Assembly: GCF_900128945.1 (NCBI RefSeq)
Contig: NZ_FQUD01000001.1
Coordinates: 1,415,450-1,479,449, forward strand
Direction: 5' to 3'
DNA length: 64,000 bases
DNA from: Chryseobacterium sp. OV279
GTDB taxonomy: Bacteria; Bacteroidota; Bacteroidia; Flavobacteriales; Weeksellaceae
Position numbers and translations under genes: made by a program. Positions 49,760 to 61,200 of this stretch are shown piece after piece (positions within the stretch are counted from its first letter, which is position 1; every line of letters starts with the position of its first letter). The notes under the pieces are model-generated. The model did no database searches. It saw only the letters and a program-made list of their open reading frames with translations, and was not told where the DNA came from.

Positions 49760-50386
49760 CTATAGGAAGTTTTTGCTTTCATTGTCTACTAACCAATTGA
49801 AATCAGATATAAATTCGTTTGAAATTATCCACTGTTCCATTTCTTCTAGTAATGTTTCAATATCATCAGAATCAAAACCTAATTGTGGGTTACTACCATG
49901 TATTGTTAAAAAATGTTCTAAATATTTTTCTGTTTTCTCAAAAATATTGTGTCTGTACAGAATTTCTAAATAATTAGATTTTATTCTTTCAATATCAGTA
50001 TCAGTTATTTTAAAAAAAGATTTTATATTAAAATAGTATATGTTATCGAAGTCGGTTTTTCCATGGCATTCAACTCTAGAACAAAAGAGTTTATTGAAAT
50101 CAATGTCATCATAAATACTTTCAAATAAACACCCTGAAAATTGTAATATGACCCAATATATTGTTCTATTTATATTTTTAGAGTTATTGAAAATATGGAG
50201 GTTTTGTTGCATAGGATCAAAATAATAAAGATTTATGTCTGGTGTTATTTTGTTTTTGTTTAATCCTATTTGTACAGTCTTAACATTGCCAATATGAGTT
50301 TCAGAATTTTTATTTGCGACAATGTATACTAATAGGTGACCAAATTCATGAAATATTGTTTCTTTAATAGAATGTATTGTTGTCAT
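49760..50386 (-). CDS. Protein with HEFGH zinc-peptidase motif, AT-rich gene
   Basis: 208 residues. The N-terminus carries KETIFHEFGHLLVYIVANK, an HExxH zinc-binding motif with the following hydrophobic helix, like M41/FtsH-type or other gluzincin-like helices (HEAGH). The third metal ligand is not obvious. The rest is Asn, Ile, Phe and Tyr-rich and resembles no named family. One sampled 60-nt line within the gene (49921-49980) has 12 G/C bases, far below neighbouring genes. This suggests relaxed composition or transfer. It lies alone, with a possible gene remnant upstream. Confidence 0.5.
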   Translation of the reverse strand: MTTIHSIKETIFHEFGHLLVYIVANKNSETHIGNVKTVQIGLNKNKITPDINLYYFDPMQQNLHIFNNSKNINRTIYWVILQFSGCLFESIYDDIDFNKLFCSRVECHGKTDFDNIYYFNIKSFFKITDTDIERIKSNYLEILYRHNIFEKTEKYLEHFLTIHGSNPQLGFDSDDIETLLEEMEQWIISNEFISDFNWLVDNESKNFL

Positions 50387-50420
50387 AAAATCTTAATTAT
50401 TTTCTAGTATATAAAGCCCA

Positions 50421-50500
50421 TCAATCTTGATTAAGCCACTGCTGACTCAAGTGTCCCGCTTGTGTCCATGAACTATAATCGGTACGAACCAGATTCTTGC
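50421..50500 (-). pseudogene. Possible C-terminal gene remnant
   Basis: Translating the minus strand gives CKNLVRTDYSSWTQAGHL then SQQWLNQD and a stop at 50421. It reads like the end of a protein but has no start or conserved upstream part. It lies between the HEFGH gene and the next lipoprotein. Treat as a weak hint only. Confidence 0.25.
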
Positions 50501-50568
50501 AATAGTGTGTGAAATAACAAAAAATCCTAATTCTCGTCAGGATTTATGATATATATTGTTTTTGAAAC

Positions 50569-51042
50569 CTATTTTAGAAGCGACCAGATTAAAACCCCAA
50601 TTCCTGCATAAGCAGTCACCGTAATAATATCAGCGATAGGTTGTGAAAAACGTTTTTCTGCAATTTTCTCACTATTGATCTGGTTCTTATGGAATTTCAG
50701 AATTTTTTTAGGATTACTAATCGGGTGGGCCACCAGACTGTCGCTTTCCCACTTGTCAACGATGATTTTATAGCTCTTGCCATCAACGTCAATTTTAAAT
50801 TTCTTATTAGGAGCAAGTTTCTCCTGAACATTGATCGGAACAGGTGCTGGTTGTGAACTCTGGCTTTGGGATTCCGCTATTGAACTTTTCATTTGCTCAG
50901 AAGAAGCATTATTAGCAAGAGTTGCATTCCTTTTAGAGTCCTGCTTATTGTCGGTCGCCGGATCCGCTGGCTTTTTAACCTGGTACGTGTAGCAGCTGCT
51001 AAGACAAAATGATATGATGATGAGATAAAAATTCTTTCGCAT
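50569..51042 (-). CDS. Predicted lipoprotein with C-terminal membrane segment
   Basis: 157 residues. The signal peptide ends CLSSC (lipobox LSSC, Cys about 17), followed by a long Ser, Gln and Asn-rich linker (about residues 25-70). A small domain follows (NKKFKIDVDGKSYKIIVDKWESDSLVAHP), and the C-terminus is a single hydrophobic segment (IADIITVTAYAGIGVLIWSLL). A lipoprotein that also ends in a membrane segment is unusual and may anchor both ends. Family not recognised. Confidence 0.6.
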   Translation of the reverse strand: MRKNFYLIIISFCLSSCYTYQVKKPADPATDNKQDSKRNATLANNASSEQMKSSIAESQSQSSQPAPVPINVQEKLAPNKKFKIDVDGKSYKIIVDKWESDSLVAHPISNPKKILKFHKNQINSEKIAEKRFSQPIADIITVTAYAGIGVLIWSLLK

Positions 51043-52185
51043 GGGCCAAATTTAAGAATTAAACGGAATATTTGGCATTTTCTTTTGTAAGATCCTGTTA
51101 AAAAAATCCCTCCAATGGCGCAAGCGCCTCACTTCTGCCTCAAAAAGTTTATTTAAACACTACTTTATAGTCCAATAGACGAAGAAATCATCAATCCTTA
51201 ATTAATTCGATGAAACGCACGTTTTTATCCGTCCGCTTAATCAGCGATGAAATCGCCCCTCTTTGCTCCCCTTTACAATCATAAGAATTATAATAAGACC
51301 TTTGCGTCTAAAAAAATAAGCTTTATGTAATGTCCAATTTTCTCTAAGTTTCAAAGTTGGTAAAATGTAGCTAAGCCATATAGAATTTTTATTCACGCAA
51401 AGGTTTATTTCAATACCGTATAGTTTAGGAGGCAAAGAGAGAATCAATCTTTGATTGATTCAATTAAGCGTATGTTTTATCCGTCCGCTTAATCAGCGAT
51501 GAAATCCTCTCCTTTGCTCCTCTTAAAATGATAAGAGTTATAATAGACCTTTGCGTCTAAAAAAAACTTTACATACTGTCCAATTTCCCTCTAGTTCCAA
51601 GGTGATAAAATGTAGCTAAACCATATAGAATTTTTTTTCACGCAAAGAAAAACAAAGAGGTGATTAAATTTCCTTCAGTAAGATAAACAAAGGCGTTTCA
51701 CTTATTTCCGAAATACAAAGATTCTATTCTGAACTTTTGTTCCACTCTGTTTTAAAAGGAATGAATTGGTTGAAGTATGGTATTGTTTTACTTTTTTAAA
51801 TGAAATGCCTTTGTTTCTCTTTATTAAAATAGCTTCATTTCAAAAAACCTTTGTTTTTCTTTGCGATTATTAAAATGCTAAAACCTAAGCAGATGTTGTA
51901 ACCTTAACTTAATCACTGGCCTAGCCACGATCTTTGCTTTCCTTAAAATTATCAAGAACCTTCAAAAGAACTTTGCGTCAAAATCTCCCACAGATCCCGC
52001 TGATTACACAAATTTATTTGCATAGCATAAGTAGTGTTATTTGTGAACCCATTCGTGAAATTCGTGTTTAAAAGCGTTTCATCTTTAAAATTTTTACTTC
52101 GAATAAAATAACATAACTACAAACAAAATAAGCATTCTACACACTTTTTACTCAGTATTAAATCATGAGAATCAGTAAATAAAAA
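51043..52185. other. Gene-free 1.1-kb region before the giant-gene island
   Basis: No convincing reading frame. It contains the ~250-bp tandem duplication at 51228-51665 and further diverged fragments (for example CTTTGCGTCAAAA near 51973 and TTTCTCTTTATTAAAA near 51820). It separates ordinary low-G+C genes from the higher-G+C island. Confidence 0.6.
51228..51665. repeat. Tandem pair of a ~250-bp element with short terminal inverted repeats
   Basis: Two copies with a period of 252 nt (both start TCCGTCCGCTTAATCAGCGA at 51228 and 51480). Within each, ACCTTTGCGTCTAAAAAA is followed about 100 nt later by the inverted CACGCAAAG(G/A), as at 51298 and near 51398. A diverged third copy is at about 47370-47445. 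No reading frame inside. Confidence 0.75.
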
Positions 52186-52216
52186 CCAAAACCCTCACAA
52201 TAGCAAGGGTTTTTGG
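52186..52216 (-). terminator. Terminator of the giant gene
   Basis: Stem CCAAAACCCT/AGGGTTTTTGG (52186-52195 and 52206-52216, one bulge), 10-nt loop. On the minus strand it is followed by a T-rich run. It lies 31 nt after the giant gene's stop. Confidence 0.75.
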
Positions 52217-52246
52217 TATACTTCATATATTGAAATTAAAGCTTTA

Positions 52247-55200
52247 TTAAGCATTCATATCTGTAATATTCTTATAATAGAGGATAACGTCTTTAAGCTC
52301 TATCAGCGGCAGCTTGCTTTCGCTGAGCGATGAGAAAACAGCTATATCGATCTGCAGCCAGGCCCCGTTGTTGACAGGCTGATGCTGACTATACCATGTT
52401 TTAAGCGTATTGGCCAGACGGCACACAAACGGGTCGGAGTCGCTGAAAGACGGCTGGCATCCTCCGGCAGGAATCTCATAATCCGTTGGGATCTCGAAAG
52501 TGAACGGTGCTGCCAGCAACACAGGCAGTTCTATCGCAGGGAGCAGATCTCCTGATGAGGCCAGCAGAGGATAATTCCATGATACGCTGAGTTTCACCAA
52601 TTGCTCTGCCAGTTCATCGTACGTAAAGAACGTACTGAAGAAGTTGGCCAATTGCTGGGCAAGTGGTAGGTTCAGTCCTGTATCATTATTAATCCTTGCA
52701 ATATCAAACGTATCGTCGCTGCTAAGCAGTGGGATCAGCTTATTGGAGAACCTTACCAACGGAGTGCGGTAAATAAAGTCGTTCACTGTCGGATTATAAG
52801 GCACTAGGTCCTCGTTACGTATAATAGACAGACCTGCCCAGGCATACTGGAACTGTAGAACATTCAGCGCATCTACATTGACATTGCGCGATGGAATATT
52901 GAAGGACTCTTCCCATGACAGATAGGTTTTATCTGCGGCCTGATACCAATACGCATTAGGAATAGGCACGCCTTTCTTATCGGTGGCATTCACTTTTGTA
53001 TAGTTGTCAATCGTTACGTAAGGGGTTTGCGGCAGTTCTGCTTCCAGTACAGCTTTAGTACCACGATATAACAACAGATCACTGGCAGACATATCCACAG
53101 AAGGTACAATGGTCACCAGCAGGCGGTTGTCGAAATCAGTATCATCTGTCTGACGGATGATGAAATCGTAGGCCCGGGCAGTACCATTGCTGTTAGGGTT
53201 ACCGAAAAGCAGACTGTTGAATTCACTCCAGGCAATAGCAAGGTTATTGGATAAAGTAACCATCGTTTGTAATGCATAATAAGCATTCGCCAGATTAGTA
53301 TCGCTGTTATCTGATTGAGCATTAATCAGTTTCAGATAACGGTTGAAATCGTCCAGTACCTGTGGCCATACGGTGACGAACTGTGCCAGGTCACTGAAGA
53401 GGTCGCGGGAAGGTGCTCCGAACATTTTTGCGGAAGGATTCGGAATCATATTGAACTCAATATCAGAGAATATTTTGTCCTGCGCAGCCTGATCTTCGGT
53501 ATACGAATACGTAAAGTCCCATTCGGATGCTTTGGCCAGACGTGTTTTGGTCGTGTCGCCTTCCACAGATACGCCTTTGCCTGTTTGTGTGGTCAAAGTA
53601 GGCGGTGTAGGATAGTTTCGTAGCACTACAGGAATATCTACGTTGCCTAAGCTTTGCTGCAGAGATGATGAGGTAACAGACGCTTCTTTTAGCGTACTGC
53701 TGTTACTGCTAACATCTGCAGGAATAATAAAGGTAAGCCAGTTAGAGCCCTGATAGCCGTTGATGCCTGCCACATCACTGATGTCGCATTCCACATGGGT
53801 CACTACATACGTCATATCCAGATCTACGCTGGTAAATTCCTTCGCATTTTTAGTCGTAAAGCTGAAGGTGAGGAAGGAATCCGTATCGGTGGCATCCTTT
53901 TCATTCAGCTGGATCTTAGAGGTGGAAATGCTGTATTCTTTTGCTTCCCCATCTGTTTTGTTACCGATCACCGGCGTACCATACAGGCGTGGCGGTGTTT
54001 TATAGCTGCCGGATGCCACAAAGTCAGATTCCGCTGTTACTTCAAATTGTACCAGAGCATTGACGGTGTAGGCATTGCCAAGCTGGTTGAGCAATTGCTG
54101 TTCAAATTTATCTTTCGCATTACCAAGGCTGGTATGGTCACCCGATGCAGTTAAAACATACGGTGCTGTGAGTACAGGCTCCACTTCTGAAGCAATAGCC
54201 CCGGCCAGTTTAGTTTTAGCATTGGTAATGGCTTGAAGGTAAGTATTGGCATCAATCCCCTGTGTTTCCAGCCATGTTTTTTCTTCATTTGATTTCAACT
54301 GATCCACAAGGAAAGCCGGTATAGCATAATCTGCGCTCAGGAATACATCAATGGCATTGAGGGATTGTGAGCCCCAGTTATCCATATCTATCCCTGTAAA
54401 CGTCTGCACTTCACCTTTGCTGCAATCCAGCCCCTGGCCTGTAAGATAATCACACATAGGCACGCCGGCTTTGGAAACAAGACTTGTCGCCAATGGCTTA
54501 GGCGCATAGAATACGGCATTCAGCAAACTGTACGTATAGATGTTGATTCGGTACTGATTAAACTGTTCTTCCGTAAGTTGTTGCTGCAAAGCAGTGTCAA
54601 ACAGATCTCTGCTGTCATACAGAGTATCAACCAACGTATTGATCGCAGTGGTCACATCGGCCGGTACACCGTCTGCTGTCAGCTGTGCAATAGAATCGGC
54701 CGTCAGCTGATAAGTACCTGCCTGATTGACCTGCCAGAAAATACCCTGACCGGATCTTAAGCCCATGCGGACTACAAACACCGCCTGGTTATTGGCACCG
54801 CCTGCTGTTGCAGCATTCGTACCGATGGCGATCTTCAGTTCGTAATTACCAACACTTAAGAAGGCGGCTTCAAACAGGGCAGCAAACTCATTCAGACTGT
54901 ACTGCGGATCAGTGCCGTCCTGTGCTGTTGTGGACATCGTTTTCGGTTTCACCTGCGTAAGAGCCTGGGTGACCAAAGTACTGTCTTTAAAGTCTGTGTT
55001 CACATAATTCAGGTCTCGGTAAAAATCAAGATTCACAGTGAGCTGCAAGATGGAATGGGTGTCGATATCTGCTGCATTAACTGGGCTGGAGAGCGGATTC
55101 ATAACCGGAGCCGTACCCTGATTCCCTTGGCTGCGTGCCGATAAATAAGTATAAATATCTTTTACAAATTGTAATAACTGGTTAAACTGGTCTCCGGACA

Positions 55201-58200
55201 AATCGGTGGTTTTACCAGGAGTAAGCGATGTACTGAGGGTCGCAGTCAAAGTATTCTTACCATCTACCGGATTTAACTGGGTCAGTTGATAATATACATT
55301 CGTGTAGGTCAGTAAATCATTGGCGGCATTCTGTTTCCAGTCCTGCTGCTGGTCTGCCGGTACATCCGGCAATTCGTTATAGCGTTGTGTATTGAAGTTG
55401 AATCCCAGTTTCAGTTCCGGTTGATTATCGGTACCGAGGTCAAATAAATAACTCAGTTCCACACTTGGCCATTTACTCAATCCTTTCAGTTCATCCACAT
55501 AACCTGTCTGGATAGGAGGATTATTGATCGGTGTGGCAGGATCCAGCTGCGGATCACTGAATGGAGTAACCGTTTGGTTGCCATAATAATCTACCCAGTC
55601 AAAATGCACCTGCACCGGATGACCGATACCACGGTAAGGGTTACCATCTTCCTGCGGATAGCCGGCCGGATAGGTCATAAAAGCATTAGGCTTAGCGAAC
55701 TTGGCAATAGGCACCACCTGGTTGTAATACCATATCAGATCGTCGCCACCGTTGCTGTCGTCTGTTTTACCCAGTACATCGTCCTGTGTCTGTGGCTTGG
55801 CAGGTCCTGCAGGTAAGCCTACAATACTTTCCGTAAACCAACTGTTCTCTACCACCTGATAACTCAGAAGGTTGTACATATTGTTGAGGTATACTTCGGC
55901 ATAATCAGGATCCGTTACTTTAGGTTGTTTATCCGGATCAGGGTTAGGATTCGTGCGGTTCAGATCGAAACCGGCAGTACCTTGCTGTACAGCGGTTACC
56001 TTATGCAGGATCTGATCGTTGATGCTAAGCGTGGTAGGATTCACAAAGATGTTCACCACATCCCTTGCAGCCCAGGCCATAGCAGCCATGTCTATAAAGT
56101 AATAGGCAGCAATGGTTTCGAAGGTAGCACCTGCTTTACCGCCGATGGTATATTGTACCTGAGGTAACAATATGAGTTGCCAAAGCGGAAGGTTGTTCCA
56201 ATCGCTGATACCAGGATTGAGCTGTTGTATAGCCGCTGCATCCACTTGATAATAAGCCGCAATGGAGCTCAATGAATTGCCGGGACCGTTAGTTCCGACT
56301 TCGGCAACCAATCCGTTAAAAGTGATAACAGGTACAGGATATTGTGCAGGGTTTGTTGCATCTGCTTTAGTGTTGAGGACTACTTTTTTATTCAGCTCTG
56401 CCAGTTCGGCAGGCAGTATATTGAAGCGGGCCGTAATGCTATCGATCGTATCATCAGGAGTGTTAACATAGTATGACAGTCCTTTCTGCATTTCGCTTTG
56501 TGCATAGACCACGCAGGAGTTGGCATCGATCTTATCGCCTGTTACAGCACAGGTCATATAATCAGTTGGTTTGTTGTTGTACTGGCTGCTGTAAGTGACC
56601 AGGAGACGTACATTAGCTGTATCACCTTTACCGAATACACTGGAAGGGAAACCTGTGTTGCCCTCAGTTTCGTTATACATCAGGTAATAGCCTCCTGAAC
56701 GGGTAATGCTGCACTCCCAAAGCAGGCGGATAAAATCGTAGATACTGTTCAGTACACCTGTCGTAGGCGCTGCTTCATCCTCCTCTCTTGCTGCCATTTT
56801 CAGAGCAGAGGTATCCGGATTGGTTTCGGTAGAGAGATTGGCCTGTACAATAAATGTTTTCATGTGCTCCATGCCGACAGATAACAATCCGTCTGAGCCT
56901 TCATACAGCCATTGTATATCAACGATCTTATCCTTGTTATTGTTAGCTGATTTTGGATCTAATGCCAGCAACAGTCGTTGCAGAATAGTAGCATCTGCCT
57001 CACTTGCCCCCAAAAGTTCATAGCTGTAAGCATTGACAGAAGCCGTAGAATCAGTATCGAGAAGTTTAAGCTCTATATCTACCATCGTGCTCCATCCGTA
57101 GTAAGAAGATGGCCAGTAATCCATCACCCCTTTGGCGGCATCGTACTGTCCTATCTGAACGCTGAACGCTGAGCCTTGCTCTTTAGGCAGTGCCAGTTGG
57201 TTGAGCAGACCGGAAGGGAACTGCCAGATCAGCGGCGATACATTGCTTTGGTCACCAGGTGAACCGTAAGGTAAATTCAATGCTCCGGATGTCTGCCATT
57301 TCGTAGTAGTCTGGAAGGTATATTGCACCGCCTGCAGGTTGAATGGCTGCATAGGCGCTAGTTCCAGTACATCCGGCTGTACACCTGTTTCCTGTGCATA
57401 GGTAAGCAGGGTACTGATCTGGTTAAGATCGTCAGATGTTAACGTGATATCGAGGGTATTGCCACCTTCTTCCTTCATTGTTTTTCCATTGAACTGCAGC
57501 CAGCTTAATGAGTTGTTGATCAGCTGTATCGAGAAGTCTGCAGGTATCGTAGCCGGCAGGGCAAATTCCTGGCCAGTCAATGAATAAAGGGCGCAATTGG
57601 AACCGGTACAAGGTGAACCAGCTGAAAGGGTAAGTCCCGGAAGAGTAGTAGGCAGGCGCATACCGTGTAATTGATAGCGCGATACCATACCAGACAACTG
57701 TCCGTAAGAATTATTATCGGTAAAATATTCCAGAATGCTTCCTACGGTAAGGTACTGCAGACCCGGAATATTGGCATTGGTATATCCTTCGCCGTCGTAG
57801 AATAATTTGTCCTGCTGTTGGTTGGCGTAATTGGTAGCCAGCAGGGATGCCGTAGTATTATATTGTTGTGCTAATGTATCCAGCGTATCAGCCTCAGCAG
57901 CATCGTCGAAGGTAATGGTAGTATGGATAAACGGTTGCACTAATACCTGACCCAGCGGCTGGACTTGCAGGGCCTGTACCTGTAGATTACCCGCAAGGTC
58001 CTGAGGGGTAACCGTAGCATTTGCTAATATGGAAATAGCAGCGGCCATGCTGGTTAGCGTATCACCCGGTACAATAGTATATGGGATCGTATTATATTCA
58101 AAGCTGTTACCTGCAATGAATAATCCTGGGGTTATCTGGTTTTGCATCAGTAAAGCACTTACGTCGAGTTTTTTGTAGACGTCAGTGCAGATGCCATTAA

Positions 58201-61200
58201 AGGTGTCTTCGTTTTTAGCGGTATAGATAGCAGCACCAATGATCAGCCAGCTGCCCGTTATAAGGACTGCCGTATTTTGGAAACTGGTATCTGCGGCAAG
58301 ATCACTTACCGTTGTTTTTAATCCGGCCGCTACTGCATTGATCGTATCAGTAGCCTTTACATTATAAGAATTGCCTTTATAAGTAAGCGTTTGAGGTGCC
58401 AATAATCCAGGCACAGCTGCATTCTCTGTGATCAGCATGGTTGCTGTAATGGCATAAATGGCAGCCACAGAAGTGAAGGTGTCACCATCTGCAATATCAT
58501 ACATAATCCCTGTTATGACTACCGGATTATTACCGGTAAGCGGATGGGTCTGATTAGCGGTAGCGATGTCCTGTACATAAACCTTATTGCTCGTTCCGTC
58601 TACGGTAATGCCATTAGCCCAGTTGACCATAGCGGATAAGCTGTTACCATTGCTGAGACGATAGGTAAAGTTATCCATTGCATCGGATGCATAACCTGCC
58701 AATTGCTTACCTAACAGCACGAAATAATCTTCAAATACAAAAGTAGACATACTCCATTGCTGCGGATCGGATACTGCAAATCGGGCAGCAGTTGCTGTCT
58801 CTTCCTGTACTTTCACAGCCAGTTCATTGAACCATTCTTTCACAGCCGACAGGTATTCCTGTGTAGCCATATTATAAGTATTGAACTGGATGTCTAATGA
58901 GATATCAGGCACCTTCAGTTCAAGATCAAAGAACATAGGGAAGATGGCTGCTGCAGTCAGATTGTTTTCCAGCAACTGAACGTTCACTGCCTGGAAGCTG
59001 TTTTGCAGGAAGCTGAGCAAATCATTGGTTGGTATAGGGAAAGGATTGCTTTCGCTGGACAGGAAGGCGATCAAAGCATCAAGATCCGCTTTTGAAATAC
59101 CTTCCGTATCTACTTCTGCACGGGCAGATTGTGATGGGGTATGGTCAATATAGTTCAGTACCAGCCAACGGAAGAAGTCGGCGCACAGATGTTCAAAGGA
59201 AGTCGTAGTTCCACTGCCATCACCCGATGGATCAGGTGCATCGGTGAACAGGGTCGCTACATATTGTGCGGTCTGGTCTTTCAGGTTGCCGTTTTCAGGT
59301 CCTGCCACGGTCAGGTGAGGCACAAAATACAGATTCAGTGTAGGCAGACTGTCCGCAGAAGTTGCTGCTAATACAGAACTGTAGTTGATAGGCATATGAG
59401 GTGAACGGCGTATCACCATTTGATCAGGCCAGATTTCCTCTGTCACGTCGAATGCATCAATGGTTGCAAATTCAACAGGCATAGCACCATCAAGCGGTGT
59501 TGCCTTGCGGGCAGGTGCAATTCGTACAGTAGCCGCAGGTGAAGATAATCGGGCAGCAGCATGTGGAGCTCCAAGATTGTTGTTCCAAGGCGCTTTGGCA
59601 GTCTGATCTGTCCCAATGGTAAGGTCAAAGCGGATTTTTGCCGTAAACGTAAAGTGAATGGTAATGGAGAAGATCCCCAGATTCAGTTTAGCCGAAACCC
59701 TGACATCCACTGAAGCTACGATAGCCAGTGGTATTTTGTTATAGGCTTCAAAAGTAGCCTGTGCATACACCATGACGGTAATATTGACACTGGCCGATAT
59801 GATCCCGAAGTCTATAGAACCATATAATTTACCAATAATTCCAATGGTACCCTGCAGGTAATAATAATAGGAGGTTTCTACCTGTTCCTTATTGCTTTCC
59901 TGTAAAGCTCCGCTGTACGGATAGTAAGCGGCGATCACCCCTTCAATAATACCAAACATGGTAATACTGAAACCGGCATCGAGTATACCGTAATTCACGC
60001 TATAGCCGACACCTACCTGCAAACCGATCCCAAATACGATCACCGGATTAAAGTTTCCGTAATTGGTTTTAGGGACTTTATTGGTCGTAGCACTGCTTAA
60101 CTTGCCAAAATATATACCTCCTGAACCCATAGCAGGGATACCCGGCGGCACAATGGCCTGCAGGGTGAACGAACGGGAGAAATCCATATTATAAGGGAAG
60201 CCAATATCCACCATGAAATCACCATTGGTGTAAATTTCAATACCGATGGAAGGCAGCGTGATATTGACTGCTCCAAACTGCAGATAGCGCAGGGCATTAG
60301 GAAGCGTAAGATCTATTTGATAGACCCCGATAGAGTCGGAGATCTTTTTATACATGATCTCAAAATCGAGTCCTTCGAATATCTTGGCTTTTCCGCCTGC
60401 CATGGCGATGCGCAGACCGTACAGGTTAGGATCATTAAACACTACCTGCATATCCAGCGTCCATACCGGTTTATCCTTGGTGCCTGCATTCAGTATCCCA
60501 AAATTGGTGGCGATCAGCCAGTTGCTGTCCTCATTGAACTGCAGCAGGGTATTGCCAGAACCCGGTCCTATAGGCACTGTGCCCGGTTTAGGTTCCGTAA
60601 AGGCTTCCTGCATAGCCTTGGTTACATCTTTAATGGAATTATATTGGGCTGGATTGACCAATTCTACGTGCTGACCCATGGCTAGTAGCCGCAGGTCAAA
60701 ATACTGGTTGCCCTGTCCCGGTACTTCCGGCATTTTCTGAATGTCCTGTCCGCCGGTGGAAGGTTTGAACAGGTTACTGTCGTTGATAGAAGGCACCACG
60801 GAACTACCATCGAAGGTGATGAATACTCCTTTCTCGGTTTTGGTAAGATTGATGCCATTAATATTGATGAATACAAGGTTAAGCGTTTTTGGCAGTTTGT
60901 AGGTAACCTTGATGTCTTTGGTGTCGAGGTTGTAAGTCACCGAGAATCCGTCCAGACTTATTTTGTTCAGTATATCCCATGGAGCATCGAGTTCAAATGT
61001 AGGGTTGAACAGCATCTTCATGAAAGAAGTGATCAATCCGCCCAAAGTCCAGTTTTTAATGGAGAAAACAATGGTACGGCTTTGTCCGCTTATATCATAC
61101 ATGGCGGTAAAACCTTCCCAGGTAATGGCGAGCTGCTGATTGTTTTCGGAGAAATTATAGCTGATGCCGACAGTGGCATTGAAGTAATCCAGAGTGACAC

